Source of the DNA: Frateuria flava
GTDB lineage: Bacteria > Pseudomonadota > Gammaproteobacteria > Xanthomonadales > Rhodanobacteraceae
Assembly (NCBI RefSeq): GCF_017837635.1
Contig: NZ_JAGJRS010000013.1
Span: forward strand, 124,001 to 188,000
Length of the DNA: 64,000 nucleotides
Reading direction: 5' to 3'
The translations under genes were made by a program, and so were the position numbers. Shown one piece after another: positions 47,278-58,091 of the stretch (the stretch's first letter is position 1; each line of letters starts with the position of its first letter). The notes under the pieces are model-generated. The model was given only the letters and a program-made list of their open reading frames with translations. It was not told the origin of the DNA and made no database searches.

Positions 47278-49509
47278 TTACTGCAGCGTTTCGCTGAGGA
47301 TGCGCGGCGTCACGAAGATCAGCAGTTCGGCCTTGTTGTTGTTCTTGACCGTCTTGCGGAACAGCGCGCCCAGGCCGGGGATATCGCCCAGGCCCGGCAC
47401 CTTGCTGATGGTGTTGGCCTTGGTGATTTCGTAGATGCCGCCGAGCACGACCGTCTGACCGTTGTCCACCAGCACCGAGGTGTTGATCTCGCGGGTGTCG
47501 ATCTGCGGCACCTGGCCGCTGCCCGGGGCGTCGATGAACTTGGCCAACGCGTCCTTCTTGACGTTGATCTTCAGATACACGCGGCTGTCGGCAGTGATCG
47601 TCGGGGTCACGCGCAGTTCCAGCACAGCGTCCTTGAACTGCACCGTGGCGGTGCCGCTGCCGGCCGAACCGGTGGCGCTGTTCTGGTAGGTCACGTAGCC
47701 GATCTGCTGGCCCTGGCGGATGACCGCTTCCTGCTGGTTGGCGGTGATGACGCGCGGACTGGAGATGACCTCGCCACGACCTTCGGTCTGCGCAGCGGAA
47801 AGCTCCAGGTCGACCAGGTAGTTCGCGCCAAGGATCGCCAAGCCGAAGCTGCCCATCGGGTTGGCCGCCGGCAGATTCACGTTGAAGCCACCTGCGCCCG
47901 TCTGGTAGGTCGTCACGTTCGTGGCATTGGGCGCACCGGAGTTGTTGTTGCCACGCTCGATGGCCATGCTGCCGGCGCCGTTGGCGCCGCCCTGCGGAGC
48001 GGTGGTGATCACGTTGCCGCCGCTGGTGGTGTGCAGTGCCTGCACGCCCCACTTCACACCCAGCTCGCGGGTGAAGTCGTCGGTGGCCACCACGATGCGC
48101 GATTCGATCAGCACCTGTTGCACCGGGCGGTCGAGCACGCCGATCAGTTCGCGCAGCTCGCGGACCTTGTCCGGGGTCTCGTTGAGAAGCAGGGTGTTGG
48201 TGCGCTCGTCGTACGAGACGCTGCCGCGGGGCGAGAGGAAGCCACGGCTGCCGCTGCCGCCACTGCCGCCGGCGCCACCCTTGCTGCCGCTGGTCAGGAG
48301 TTTGGCGATGTCGGCCGCCTTGCCGTAGCTGATCGGCACATAGTCGGTGACGAGCTCGGCGGTGTCCTCGGCCTTCAGGCGGGCTTCGGCCAGATTCTGC
48401 TCGTAGTTGGCCAGCTCCTGCTGCGGAGCGATCCAGATGACGTTGCCGTCACTGCGCTTGTCCAGGCCCTTGGCACGCAGGATGACGTCCAGCGCCTGAT
48501 CCCAGGGCACGTTGACCAGCCGCAGGGTAACGCTGCCACCCACGCTGTCGGCCACCACCAGGTTCTTCTTGGACATCTCAGCGATGAACTGCAACGCAGC
48601 GCGTACCGGGATGTCCTGGAAGTTGAAGGTCACGCGAGTGCCGCTGTAGGCCTGCGGCTGGCCCTTGGCGAGCTTGCCGTCGGCGACGGCGTCCTTCTTG
48701 GGCGCGACCTCGACCACGTACTGGTCGGCGGTCTGGTAGGAGGAGGTCTCCACGTTGCCCTTGAAGTCGATTTCCATGTGCGCACCGCCGCCCATGCCGG
48801 CACGGGTGGTGATCGACTGCACCGGCGTGGCGAAGTCGAGCACGTCCAGGCGCTGGGCCTGCTCGGCCGGCAGCTTCACGTGGTTCAGGTTGACGATGAG
48901 CTTGCCGCCCTCGCGGTGCATGTCGGCATCCGCGCCGGCGCCGCTGAAGCCGATCAGCACGCGGCCTTCGCCGTTCGGCCCGCGACGGAAGTCGATGCTG
49001 GAGACCGACGGACCGTTCATGGCCGAAGGCAGCGCCTTGGTCGGATCGACCGTCGCGGCGGTGGTGGTGGTTTGCGCGGCGGTACCGTTGTTGACGGTCA
49101 TCACCAGATCGTTGCCGTCCACGCGCGTGGCGTAGGAGGCATCGCGCATCAGTTCAACCACGACGCGGGTGCGACCGCCCGCGGAAACGGCCGAAACGCC
49201 CGAGGTCGAGCCCTTGCCGATGTCCAGGTGGCGCGGCGCGGCATTGGCGGTATCGGCGAAATCGACCGCGATGCGCGGCGGATTGCCCGTGGTGAAGATG
49301 CGCGGCTGCGGCGGCGGGCCGCCAGCGAAGTTCATGTGCAGCTCGACCTTGCCCCCCGGCAACGTGTCGTAGCTGATTCCCTTGAGCGTGTTGGTGGCTG
49401 CCACGGCATCGCCGGCCCATGCGGCGGCGGCCATCAGCAGGCCGGTCAACAGGCAGCGGCGTGCTTGGCGCATGGCTCGGCCCCGGACAGGTTGGATGTG
49501 GTTGCTCAT
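47278..49509 (-). CDS. pilQ: Type IV pilus secretin PilQ
   Basis: A 743-residue outer-membrane secretin that forms the gated channel for type IV pili. A signal peptide (RRCLLTGLLMAAAAWAGDAVA) is followed by two AMIN domains (about residues 35-130 and 165-260). Secretin N0/N1 domains come next (VTFNFQDIPVRAALQFIAEMSKKN), with a Gly/Ser-rich linker near 410-420. The secretin core runs from IESRIVVATDDFTRELGVKWG to VPGLGDIPGLGALFR, and the protein ends in a beta signal (LLIFVTPRIL). An earlier ATG at 49530 overlaps the pilP stop (ATGA); 49509 is preferred because AGGGG lies about 12 bases upstream. Confidence 0.93.
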   Translation of the reverse strand: MSNHIQPVRGRAMRQARRCLLTGLLMAAAAWAGDAVAATNTLKGISYDTLPGGKVELHMNFAGGPPPQPRIFTTGNPPRIAVDFADTANAAPRHLDIGKGSTSGVSAVSAGGRTRVVVELMRDASYATRVDGNDLVMTVNNGTAAQTTTTAATVDPTKALPSAMNGPSVSSIDFRRGPNGEGRVLIGFSGAGADADMHREGGKLIVNLNHVKLPAEQAQRLDVLDFATPVQSITTRAGMGGGAHMEIDFKGNVETSSYQTADQYVVEVAPKKDAVADGKLAKGQPQAYSGTRVTFNFQDIPVRAALQFIAEMSKKNLVVADSVGGSVTLRLVNVPWDQALDVILRAKGLDKRSDGNVIWIAPQQELANYEQNLAEARLKAEDTAELVTDYVPISYGKAADIAKLLTSGSKGGAGGSGGSGSRGFLSPRGSVSYDERTNTLLLNETPDKVRELRELIGVLDRPVQQVLIESRIVVATDDFTRELGVKWGVQALHTTSGGNVITTAPQGGANGAGSMAIERGNNNSGAPNATNVTTYQTGAGGFNVNLPAANPMGSFGLAILGANYLVDLELSAAQTEGRGEVISSPRVITANQQEAVIRQGQQIGYVTYQNSATGSAGSGTATVQFKDAVLELRVTPTITADSRVYLKINVKKDALAKFIDAPGSGQVPQIDTREINTSVLVDNGQTVVLGGIYEITKANTISKVPGLGDIPGLGALFRKTVKNNNKAELLIFVTPRILSETLQ

Positions 49510-49526
49510 TGCGTCAGCCCCTGTGT

Positions 49527-50069
49527 TCATTTGTCGCCGAGCCCGATGCTGGCCGAACGTTCCATCCAGCCGCCATTGCCATTGGAAACCAGTTCGACGA
49601 GGTCGATGTGGTCTTCCGCGATGTCGGTGACCCGACCGTAGTTCTGTCCCATGTATTCGTTGGCATGGACACGGTGGATCACGCCACCGGGATCCTTCAC
49701 CAGCGCTTCGATGCCTGCGCCGGTGCCGACCGTGCCCACCATCTTGAGGCTGTCCAGCGCGAACATCTCGAGCGGCTCCTTGGCGCGCCCCTCGTCCGGA
49801 CGCGGTCCGTTCGACGGGCCGCTCGGCTGCAGCTCGGCGGTGCTCGCGCTGAACGGATCGCGCTTGCCGTCGTCGGAGTATTGGAAGGTCTCAAATGTCT
49901 TGATGACCGGCAGCGGCGGGATCGGCGCGCCCTTCTTGCTCTTTTCCTGGGCCACCCAGTCGCGCAGGTCGGACATGCCGCGGGTGCAACCGGCCAGCAG
50001 CAGCAAGGCGCCGAGCATCAGCAGCAACCGCGCCACATGGGTAGGCCTGATGGCGTTAAACCTGCTCAT
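49527..50069 (-). CDS. pilP: Type IV pilus inner-membrane lipoprotein PilP
   Basis: A 180-residue lipoprotein that links the PilMNO inner-membrane complex to the PilQ secretin. The signal ends in LLAGC with lipidated Cys 28. A flexible region follows (YSDDGKRDPFSAS), then the compact C-terminal beta domain (LDSLKMVGTVGTGAGIEALVKDPGG to GRVTDIAEDHIDLVELV). Its start overlaps the pilO stop by four bases, and its stop overlaps the alternative pilQ start. Confidence 0.92.
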   Translation of the reverse strand: MSRFNAIRPTHVARLLLMLGALLLLAGCTRGMSDLRDWVAQEKSKKGAPIPPLPVIKTFETFQYSDDGKRDPFSASTAELQPSGPSNGPRPDEGRAKEPLEMFALDSLKMVGTVGTGAGIEALVKDPGGVIHRVHANEYMGQNYGRVTDIAEDHIDLVELVSNGNGGWMERSASIGLGDK

Positions 50070-50737
50070 TTGCGCCCCCTCGCCTTGCCCTTGCCCTTGG
50101 CGGGCTTGGTCTCACCGCTCTCTTCGTCTTCCAGATAGCGGTAGGTCTTGACCGTGCCTTGCAACACCAGCTGCCCGCCGGCCGGTGGTTCGCCATTGGC
50201 GCCGATCGGAAGCTGCGTGGACAGCGAAACGTCGTGCATGGTGAGGATCACCACCCGCGGCAGCGAGGCGACGCCACTGATGAAATTGCCGAACTGGTGG
50301 TAGGTGCCGACCATCTTCAGGTTGATCGGCTCCTCGGCGTAGAAGTCCTTGGGCTGCTCGGTACCCGGATCGAACACCTGGATTTCCAGCCCTGCAGCCA
50401 GCGCGGTCTGCGAGATGTCCACCAGCAGCTCGGGCATCTCGGTCTTGCTGGGCAGCTGGCGCAGCAACTGGCGCAGCATGTCCTGCATCTCGTCGAGCTG
50501 CTGCTGCAGCGCTTCGAGGTTGACCGCCTTGGCCTGCTTCTGGGTGAACTCCTGCTTGAGCGACACCTCCTTCGCGGCCAGCGTCTCCAGGGAGTCCTGC
50601 TGGTCACTGACGTGCAGATACCAGCCAAGGAACATCACGACCAGGAACACCAGCACGGTGAAGAAGATCTTGATCGATTTGGACCAGCCGCCGATGTTGT
50701 TGCGGTCGAGGTTGCGCAGTTCGTCGAAGAACTTCAT
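50066..50737 (-). CDS. pilO: Type IV pilus assembly protein PilO
   Basis: A 223-residue bitopic membrane protein that pairs with PilN. The membrane helix is at about residues 23-43 (KIFFTVLVFLVVMFLGWYLH). A coiled coil follows (LAAKEVSLKQEFTQKQAKAV), then a ferredoxin-like periplasmic domain (LLVDISQTALAAGLEIQVFDP to VVILTMHDVSLS) and a basic tail. The ATG overlaps the pilN stop by four bases. Confidence 0.92.
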   Translation of the reverse strand: MKFFDELRNLDRNNIGGWSKSIKIFFTVLVFLVVMFLGWYLHVSDQQDSLETLAAKEVSLKQEFTQKQAKAVNLEALQQQLDEMQDMLRQLLRQLPSKTEMPELLVDISQTALAAGLEIQVFDPGTEQPKDFYAEEPINLKMVGTYHQFGNFISGVASLPRVVILTMHDVSLSTQLPIGANGEPPAGGQLVLQGTVKTYRYLEDEESGETKPAKGKGKARGRK

Positions 50738-51371
50738 TTGGCAGCCCCCCCACTGACGGCCGCGGATCCCGATGCGGCGGGGGCACCGTTGCCCTGCAGC
50801 AGTACCGGCGTCTTGCCAGTCTCCTCTTCGGTCGGCTGGCTCAGCTTGACGCTCAAGCCGAACGTGTAGGGCATGCGCCCGGCGCGGTACTTGATTTCGG
50901 TCTTGTCCAGGTCCGCGTTGCCCATCCAGGGCGAGGCGTCGAGGTTGCGCATGTATTCGGCCACGCTGGCGTTGGACTGGGCCACGCCATAAAGCACCAT
51001 CGAGTCGGAGTTCTGCTTCATGCTGGTAAGGCGGACGCTGGCCGGGATCGTCTTAACCAGTTCGTCGAACAGATGGACCATCTGCGAGCGGTTGGCCTGC
51101 AGTTGCTCGATGATCTGCTTGCGGGCAAGCAGGCGCTGGCGGACCTTTTCGAGGTCCTTGATCTTGGCGATGCGCTCGTCCAGCTGCTTGATTTCGCCCT
51201 GCAGGTAGGCGTTGCGCTCGTTCTGGTTGTCGATGCGCATGCCCATCCAGAACACCCACAGCAGCACGACCAGCAGCGCCGCCACGAAGGCCGCGCCCAG
51301 CTGCATGAAAAATTCCCGCTCGCGCTGCTTGCGCCGTTCGGCGCGCCAGGGAAGTAGGTTGATGTGTGCCA

Positions 51372-51372
<1 letters not shown>
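50734..51372 (-). CDS. pilN: Type IV pilus assembly protein PilN
   Basis: A 212-residue bitopic membrane protein. The N-terminal INLLPWR motif (residues 4-10) binds the groove of PilM. A membrane helix (about 25-45) is followed by a coiled coil (LQGEIKQLDERIAKIKDLEKV) and a periplasmic ferredoxin-like domain. The ATG at 51372 overlaps the pilM stop by one base (TGATG). It forms the inner-membrane platform with PilO and PilP. Confidence 0.93.
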
Positions 51373-52515
<1,143 letters not shown>

Positions 52516-52681
52516 CGGCCTACGGCAACTATCTCAACAAAATGGCGTGATGGCCTGCACATTTGGTTGACATTGCCCCTGGTGGGCCGTTTTCGCGATC
52601 CAGCCCCGGTTCGGGCGGGCGATCGATAGTGCAACATCTATACTCGACAGTGTTTTGACTTGAGTCTCGCTCTTCCAAACC

Positions 52682-55213
52682 ATGCAAATTTTTAAGCGTC
52701 TGCTGCGCTGGGCCCTGGTCCTGGCCTTCACCGGTCTGTTGCTGGCCATCGCTGCCGTCGGAGTGGCCTACTGGTTGGTCTCCCCTCGCCTGCCCTCGGT
52801 GGCGATGCTCAAGGACTACCACATGCAGGTGCCGCTGCGGGTCCTCAGCGCGGACGGCAAACTGATCGCCACGTTCGGCGAAACCCGGCGCATCCCGGTC
52901 GACATCGACAAGGTGCCGGACAAGCTCAAGCACGCGGTGCTCGCGGCCGAGGACGCCGATTTCTACAACCATCCGGGCGTGGACTGGCACGGCATCGCCC
53001 GCGCCGGCTGGCACGTGATCATCTCCGGTGGCGACAAGGGCTCGGGCGGCTCGACCATCACCCAGCAGGTCGCGCGCAACTTCTTCCTGAGCCCGGAGAA
53101 GCTCTACTCGCGCAAGCTGATCGAGATCTTCATCGCGCTGCGCATGGAGAACGAGCTGACCAAGGACCAGATCCTGGAGCTTTACCTCAACAAGATGTTC
53201 CTGGGGCATCGCTCCTACGGCGTGGCGGCGGCCGCCGAGTATTACTACGGCAAGACGCTCGACCAGCTGACCATCGCCCAGTGCGCGACGATCGCCTCGA
53301 CCTTCCAGCTGCCCTCGCTGGTCAACCCGATCAACAGCCCCAAGCGGATGCTGGCGCGTCGCAACTGGGTGATCGGCCAGATGCTGGAGCACCGCTATAT
53401 CAGCAAGGCCGAGTACGAGCAGGCGGTGAACGAGCCGAACAACGCCTTCCCGCACGAACAGCCGATCGAGGTGGACGCACCCTACCTGGCCGAGATGGTG
53501 CGCCTGCAGGCACTCGACCGCCTGGGCAACGACGCGTTGACCGAGGGTTACGTGGTACGCACCACGGTGACAGGCGAGCGTCAGCAGGCGGCGGTGGAAG
53601 CGATGCGCGACGGCCTGATCGCCTACGACCGCCGCCACGGCTGGCGTGGTCCGGAGGCGCACCAGACGCTGGCGCCGGGTGCGGGCAACGACGACCTGGA
53701 CCGCCTGCTGTCCGGGTACACCGATATCTCCGGCATGCAGCCGGCGATCGTCACGGCGGTCGACAACGGCAAGGCCACGCTGTACCTGGCCAGCCGGCAG
53801 ACGGTGGAACTGGGCCTGGACGCGGTCGCCTGGGCGCGCCCCTACCGCAACGAGAACCACACCGGACCTTCGCCCAAGCAGGTGGACGACGTGCTCAAGC
53901 GCGGCGACATCGTGCGCGTGGCGCGCAACGACAAGGGCGACTGGGAACTGGCGCAACTGCCCAAGGTGCAGGGTGCGCTGGTCTCGGTAAACCCGGAGGA
54001 TGGCTCGGTCCAGGCGCTGGTGGGCGGCTTCAGCTTCCTGCGCAGCAAGTTCAACCGCGCGGTGATGGCCGCGCGCCAGCCGGGCTCCAGCTTCAAGCCG
54101 TACCTGTATTCGGCCGCGTTCGAGCGCGGTTTCACGCCCGCGTCGATTGTCAACGATGCGCCGCTCGCCCTGCCCGACCCGTCCAAGCCGAACGGCCTGT
54201 GGACGCCGGAGAACGACGACGGCAAGTTCGAAGGCCCGATGCGTCTTCGCGAGGCGCTGGTGGAGTCGAAGAACCTGGTGTCGGTACGCCTGCTCGATGC
54301 GATCGGCGTACGGTTCGCGCGTGACTACATCTCACGCTTCGGCTTTCCGCTCGATGCGCTGCCCAAGAACCTGTCACTGGCATTGGGTACGGCCTCGGTC
54401 TCGCCGATGGGCATGGCGCGAGGCTACGCGGTGTTCGCCAACGGCGGTTATCTCGTCTCGCCGTACTTCATCAAGGAGATCGACGACCGCGACGGCAAGC
54501 CGATCTATGTGGCCAACCCGACCCGCGCCTGCCGCAACTGCCAGGAGCGCCTGCTCGACACCCGCCCGCCGGGCCCACCGCCCGCTGACCCGGGCGGCCA
54601 TCCGGCCAACGCGATCGCGCAGGTGCCCGCGGGCGCCAGCACCGTCGCCGGCGTCGGTGATGCGGTGCTGCCGGCCGACGCCCACGGCGAGGGCGCGCAC
54701 CCGCCGCTGCTCGCACCGCAAGTCATCGACGTGCGCAACGACTACCTGACCACCTCGTTGATGAAGGACGTCATCCTGCGCGGCACCGGCTACGCGGCCA
54801 AGGCGCTGGGCCGCGACGACCTGGCCGGCAAGACGGGCTCGACCAACGATCACCGTGATGCCTGGTTCGTCGGCTTCAACGGCGACGTCTCGACGTCCGT
54901 CTGGGTCGGCTTCGACGATTTCAGCTCGCTGGGCCGCGCCAACGGCGTGGGCGAATTTGGCGCGCAGGCCGCGCTGCCGATCTGGATGGAGTACATGGGC
55001 ACGGTGCTCAAAGGCCTGCCTTCGAACGCGCTGTCGATGCCCCCGGGCATCGCCACCGTGCAGATCAATCGCCAGAGCGGCCTGCCGACCGCGCCCGACG
55101 ACCCGAACGCGATGAGCGAGATCCTCAAGGTCGAGGACGTCGACCGCCTGCGCGCACAGGCCGCGCAGCAGCAGCAGAACCAGGACGAGCAGCACCCGTA
55201 CGATATTTTCTGA
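52682..55213 (+). CDS. mrcA: Penicillin-binding protein 1A (bifunctional)
   Basis: An 843-residue class A PBP that polymerises and cross-links peptidoglycan. One N-terminal membrane helix (about 9-32) precedes a GT51 glycosyltransferase domain with catalytic Glu 90 in AAEDADFYNHPGVDW and the GSTITQQVARN block. An OB-like domain follows (about 325-425). The transpeptidase domain has S469-SFK, S529-KN and K717-TG. A Pro/Ala/Gly-rich insert at about residues 628-678 follows a CRNC pair, just before the last transpeptidase segment. It diverges from pilMNOPQ, a common arrangement. A TATACT -10-like box lies at 52639-52644 without a clear -35. Confidence 0.95.
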   Translation: MQIFKRLLRWALVLAFTGLLLAIAAVGVAYWLVSPRLPSVAMLKDYHMQVPLRVLSADGKLIATFGETRRIPVDIDKVPDKLKHAVLAAEDADFYNHPGVDWHGIARAGWHVIISGGDKGSGGSTITQQVARNFFLSPEKLYSRKLIEIFIALRMENELTKDQILELYLNKMFLGHRSYGVAAAAEYYYGKTLDQLTIAQCATIASTFQLPSLVNPINSPKRMLARRNWVIGQMLEHRYISKAEYEQAVNEPNNAFPHEQPIEVDAPYLAEMVRLQALDRLGNDALTEGYVVRTTVTGERQQAAVEAMRDGLIAYDRRHGWRGPEAHQTLAPGAGNDDLDRLLSGYTDISGMQPAIVTAVDNGKATLYLASRQTVELGLDAVAWARPYRNENHTGPSPKQVDDVLKRGDIVRVARNDKGDWELAQLPKVQGALVSVNPEDGSVQALVGGFSFLRSKFNRAVMAARQPGSSFKPYLYSAAFERGFTPASIVNDAPLALPDPSKPNGLWTPENDDGKFEGPMRLREALVESKNLVSVRLLDAIGVRFARDYISRFGFPLDALPKNLSLALGTASVSPMGMARGYAVFANGGYLVSPYFIKEIDDRDGKPIYVANPTRACRNCQERLLDTRPPGPPPADPGGHPANAIAQVPAGASTVAGVGDAVLPADAHGEGAHPPLLAPQVIDVRNDYLTTSLMKDVILRGTGYAAKALGRDDLAGKTGSTNDHRDAWFVGFNGDVSTSVWVGFDDFSSLGRANGVGEFGAQAALPIWMEYMGTVLKGLPSNALSMPPGIATVQINRQSGLPTAPDDPNAMSEILKVEDVDRLRAQAAQQQQNQDEQHPYDIF

Positions 55214-55286
55214 CGGACGCCTGCGGCGACGCACCCCTCACGCCGGATCGGCTTTGCTGACGATCCGGCCCTACCGGAGAAGCGAC

Positions 55287-55961
55287 ATGGCACGCGGCGA
55301 ACACCATCGCATCCATGCCCAGGACCGCCAGCAGCGCAACCGGCTGCGCGTGGCCCAGGAAGCGGCCCGGCTGATGAGCGAGCACGGTATCCGCGACTTC
55401 CACCATGCCAAGCTCAAGGCTGCCGAGCGACTGGGCATCCACGACGCGCAGGCGCTGCCGCGCAACCAGGAAATCGAGGATGCGCTGCGCGAGCGCCAGC
55501 GCCTGTTCGACGCGGACAGCCAGCCACAACAGCTCGGCGCCCGCCGGGAGGCCGCGGTGGAAGCGATGCGTTTCCTCGACCGGTTCGACCCGCGGCTGGT
55601 CGGGCCGGTGCTCGAGGGCACGGCCGACGCACATTCGGCCGTCTGCCTGCACGTTTTCAGTGACGATCCCGACGCGGTCATGTTGTTCCTGCGCGAACAC
55701 GGCGTGCCGGCCGAGCTGCAGACCCGTCGGCTGCGCCTGAGTCGCGAGGAGCAGGCGGACTATCCGGTGCTGCTGTTCGCTGCCGACGGCCTGCCGTTCG
55801 ATCTGACGGTGATGCCGCGCGACGCCCTGCGCCAGGCGCCGCTGGACCGGATCGACGAAAAGCCGATGCGCCGCGCTTCGCTCGGCGCGGTGGAGGAACT
55901 GCTGGCCGAGCCCGATGCCGGGGACGAGTTCGAGCGGATGCTGGCCGCGGTCCGCCGCTAA
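55287..55961 (+). CDS. Conserved-looking protein of unknown function
   Basis: A 224-residue soluble protein with no signal or membrane segment. The N-terminal half is basic and helical (HRIHAQDRQQRNRLRVAQEA, then HHAKLKAAERLGI). The C-terminal half looks alpha/beta (VCLHVFSDDPDAVMLFLREH, YPVLLFAADGLPFDLTVM), somewhat like a small nucleotidyltransferase or ACT-type fold, but no catalytic motif was identified. CGGAGAAG precedes the ATG. It follows mrcA by 73 bases on the same strand, so it may be co-transcribed. No function is proposed. Confidence 0.7.
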   Translation: MARGEHHRIHAQDRQQRNRLRVAQEAARLMSEHGIRDFHHAKLKAAERLGIHDAQALPRNQEIEDALRERQRLFDADSQPQQLGARREAAVEAMRFLDRFDPRLVGPVLEGTADAHSAVCLHVFSDDPDAVMLFLREHGVPAELQTRRLRLSREEQADYPVLLFAADGLPFDLTVMPRDALRQAPLDRIDEKPMRRASLGAVEELLAEPDAGDEFERMLAAVRR

Positions 55962-55974
55962 GCCTTGCACATCG

Positions 55975-56114
55975 TGCGGGAGCCCACCCGTGCACGGCCG
56001 CCAAGCATCGGCCGGCCACGCGATCGCGTGTCCATCCCCCTATCCAACCAAGCCTCGCGTCCCAGCGCGCCCGCCCAGTACCGCCCGCGTGGTTGCGCGC
56101 GGGTGCACTCCTAC
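55975..56114. repeat. Degenerate family A paired palindrome
   Basis: A left arm near 55975-56001 (GGGAGCCCACCCGTGCACG) and a right arm near 56091-56114 (GTTGCGCGCGGGTGCACTCC) are imperfect reverse complements about 90 bases apart, the same layout as 17205-17348. It lies between convergent genes. Confidence 0.55.
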
Positions 56115-56126
56115 GAGGTCATCGCA

Positions 56127-56156
56127 AACAAAAACGCCCCGGCATGACCGGGGCGT
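56127..56156 (-). terminator. Rho-independent terminator of gltA
   Basis: Read on the minus strand, the stem ACGCCCCGG (56156-56148) pairs with CCGGGGCGT (56142-56134) and is followed by TTTTTGTTT. It starts 25 bases after the gltA stop. Confidence 0.85.
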
Positions 56157-56180
56157 CCTGCATCCACACGAGCGCCGCTA

Positions 56181-57476
56181 TCAGCGCTTGCCGAGCGCCG
56201 TGTAATCACGTACGTCGGCGCCGGTGTAGATCTGGCGCGGACGGCCAATGCGCGACCCGGGGGTCTCGTGCTGCTCGATCCAGTGCGAGATCCAGCCAGC
56301 AGTGCGGGCGATGGCGAACATTACGGTGAACATCTCGGTCGGGATGCCCAGCGCCTTGTAGATGATGCCCGAATAGAAATCGACGTTCGGATACAGCTTG
56401 CGCTCGACGAAGTATTCGTCCTTCAGCGCCGCCTCTTCCAGCTTCATCGCCACGTCCAGCAGCGGGTCGTTGACGCCGAGCTCGGCGAGCACCTTGTGGC
56501 ACATCTCGCGGATGATCTTGGCGCGCGGATCGAAGTTCTTGTAGACGCGGTGGCCGAAACCCATCAGGCGGAAGTTGTCGTTCTTGTCCTTGGCGCGCTT
56601 GACGGCGGTCTCGACGCGATCGGGCGAGCCGATCTCCTGCAGCATCTCCAGCACCGCCTCGTTGGCGCCGCCGTGCGCCGGGCCCCACAATGCGGTGATG
56701 CCGGCGGCGATCGAGGCGTACGGGTTGGCTCCGGTGGAACCGACCAGGCGCACGGTCGAGGTGGAGGCGTTCTGCTCGTGGTCGGCGTGCAGGATGAACA
56801 ACAGGTCCAGCGCCTTGGCGGCCACAGGATTCAACTGCAGCGGCTCGCTCGGCACCTCGAACATCATGTGCAGGAAGCGCTCGACGTACTCGAGATTGTT
56901 GCGCGGATAGCGGAACGGCCAGCCGATCGAATAGCGGTAGCACGCCGCCGCAATGGTGGGCATCTTTGCGATCAGGCGGATCGCGGCGAGCTTGCGGTCA
57001 GCCGGATCGTCGACGTTGAGATCGTCGTGGTAGAAGGCCGACAGCGAGGCGACCGAAGCGGCCAGCATGGCCATCGGGTGCGCGTCGTGGTGGAAGCCCT
57101 GGAAGAAGTTCTTCAGCGACTCGTGCATCATCGTGTGATGCGTGATCTGGTGCTCGAAGGTCGCAAATTCGTCCTTCTTCGGCAGCTCGCCGTTGAGCAG
57201 CAGGTAGGCCACTTCCAGGAAGGTCGACTTCTCGGCCAGCTGCTCGATCGGGTAGCCGCGATACAGCAGCACGCCCTTGTCGCCGTCGATGTAGGTGATC
57301 GCGCTCTTTGTGCTGGCGGTCGAACCGAAGCCCGGGTCGTAGGTGAAGTGGCCGGTGTCCTTGTACAGGGTGCCCAGGTCGATGCACGAGGGGCCCAGCG
57401 TGCCGCTCAGCAGGGGCAGCTCGGCGCTGCGGTTGCTCGATTCATCGACGAGCTTGACGACCTTGGAATCGGACAC
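56181..57476 (-). CDS. gltA: Citrate synthase (type II, hexameric type)
   Basis: A 431-residue TCA-cycle enzyme that condenses acetyl-CoA and oxaloacetate. Active-site blocks are visible: [28 protein letters not shown] with a catalytic His, [15 protein letters not shown], and the Asp in the later NVDFYSG segment. Length matches the E. coli type. The start is a GTG at 57476 with a very strong AAGGAGGT six bases upstream; an extension to 57644 lacks family features. A GATAAT -10-like box lies at 57579-57584 on the minus strand. It is a single gene bounded by terminators. Confidence 0.95.
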   Translation of the reverse strand: MSDSKVVKLVDESSNRSAELPLLSGTLGPSCIDLGTLYKDTGHFTYDPGFGSTASTKSAITYIDGDKGVLLYRGYPIEQLAEKSTFLEVAYLLLNGELPKKDEFATFEHQITHHTMMHESLKNFFQGFHHDAHPMAMLAASVASLSAFYHDDLNVDDPADRKLAAIRLIAKMPTIAAACYRYSIGWPFRYPRNNLEYVERFLHMMFEVPSEPLQLNPVAAKALDLLFILHADHEQNASTSTVRLVGSTGANPYASIAAGITALWGPAHGGANEAVLEMLQEIGSPDRVETAVKRAKDKNDNFRLMGFGHRVYKNFDPRAKIIREMCHKVLAELGVNDPLLDVAMKLEEAALKDEYFVERKLYPNVDFYSGIIYKALGIPTEMFTVMFAIARTAGWISHWIEQHETPGSRIGRPRQIYTGADVRDYTALGKR

Positions 57477-57634
57477 GGGAACCTCCTTCTCGAAAGACGT
57501 ACCGGGGGCATCCGCGGTGGGCGCCGCCCGGCAAGGGAATGGCATCGCGCGGGGGAAAGCGGCCGATGCAACCGGCGCATTATCGCACATCGGCCGGCCC
57601 AACATCCGCCCGCGGATGGGCCGGATGGACACGC

Positions 57635-57673
57635 AAAAGGACACGGGGCGAGCCGCTGGCCCGCCCCGTGTCC
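57635..57673 (-). terminator. Rho-independent terminator of rpmE2
   Basis: A 12-bp stem (57639-57650 with 57662-57673, core GACACGGGGCG) has an 11-base loop and is followed on the minus strand by TTTTGCGT. It lies about 53 bases after the L31 stop. Confidence 0.75.
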
Positions 57674-57725
57674 TGGAATGTCAGGCCCGCCACTGCCGCG
57701 GCGGCGGGCGTAAAGCGACCTTCGC

Positions 57726-57971
57726 TTACTTCTGGCCGTAGCGACGGCGGAACTTGTCCACGCGACCGCCCACGTCGAGGGTCTTCTGCTTGCCGGTATA
57801 GAACGGATGCGAATGGCTGGAGATATCCACCTTGACCAGCGGGTACTCGTTACCGTCCTGCCACTTGACGGTTTCCTTGGTGGCGATCGTCGAGCGCGTC
57901 AGGAACGCGAAGTCGGACGACAGGTCCTGGAACACCACCGGGCGGTAGTTGGGATGGATATCAGGCTTCAT
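57726..57971 (-). CDS. rpmE2: 50S ribosomal protein L31, type B
   Basis: An 81-residue ribosomal protein of the type B L31 form: [16 protein letters not shown] at the start, [12 protein letters not shown] in the middle and [13 protein letters not shown] at the end. The zinc-binding Cys residues of type A L31 are absent. In many bacteria the type B form replaces the zinc form under zinc shortage, but lineages with only this form also exist. The ATG at 57971 fits the family; a longer frame to 58034 has no support. Confidence 0.95.
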   Translation of the reverse strand: MKPDIHPNYRPVVFQDLSSDFAFLTRSTIATKETVKWQDGNEYPLVKVDISSHSHPFYTGKQKTLDVGGRVDKFRRRYGQK

Positions 57972-58091
57972 GACGGGCTCAAAGCGGCGGGTGAAAAGAG
58001 CGGCATTGTAGCGGGCGGGTGACGGCAGGGTCAACTCAACGGAGAACGCGGGGCGCGAAGACCGTTCGCTGTTGCCGTCCGCCTGTCCGAA

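Noticed and set aside
47194..49641. Plus-strand open frame of about 815 codons across pilQ
   Set aside because: It is antisense to a clear secretin gene; composition is typical of a GC-rich shadow frame.
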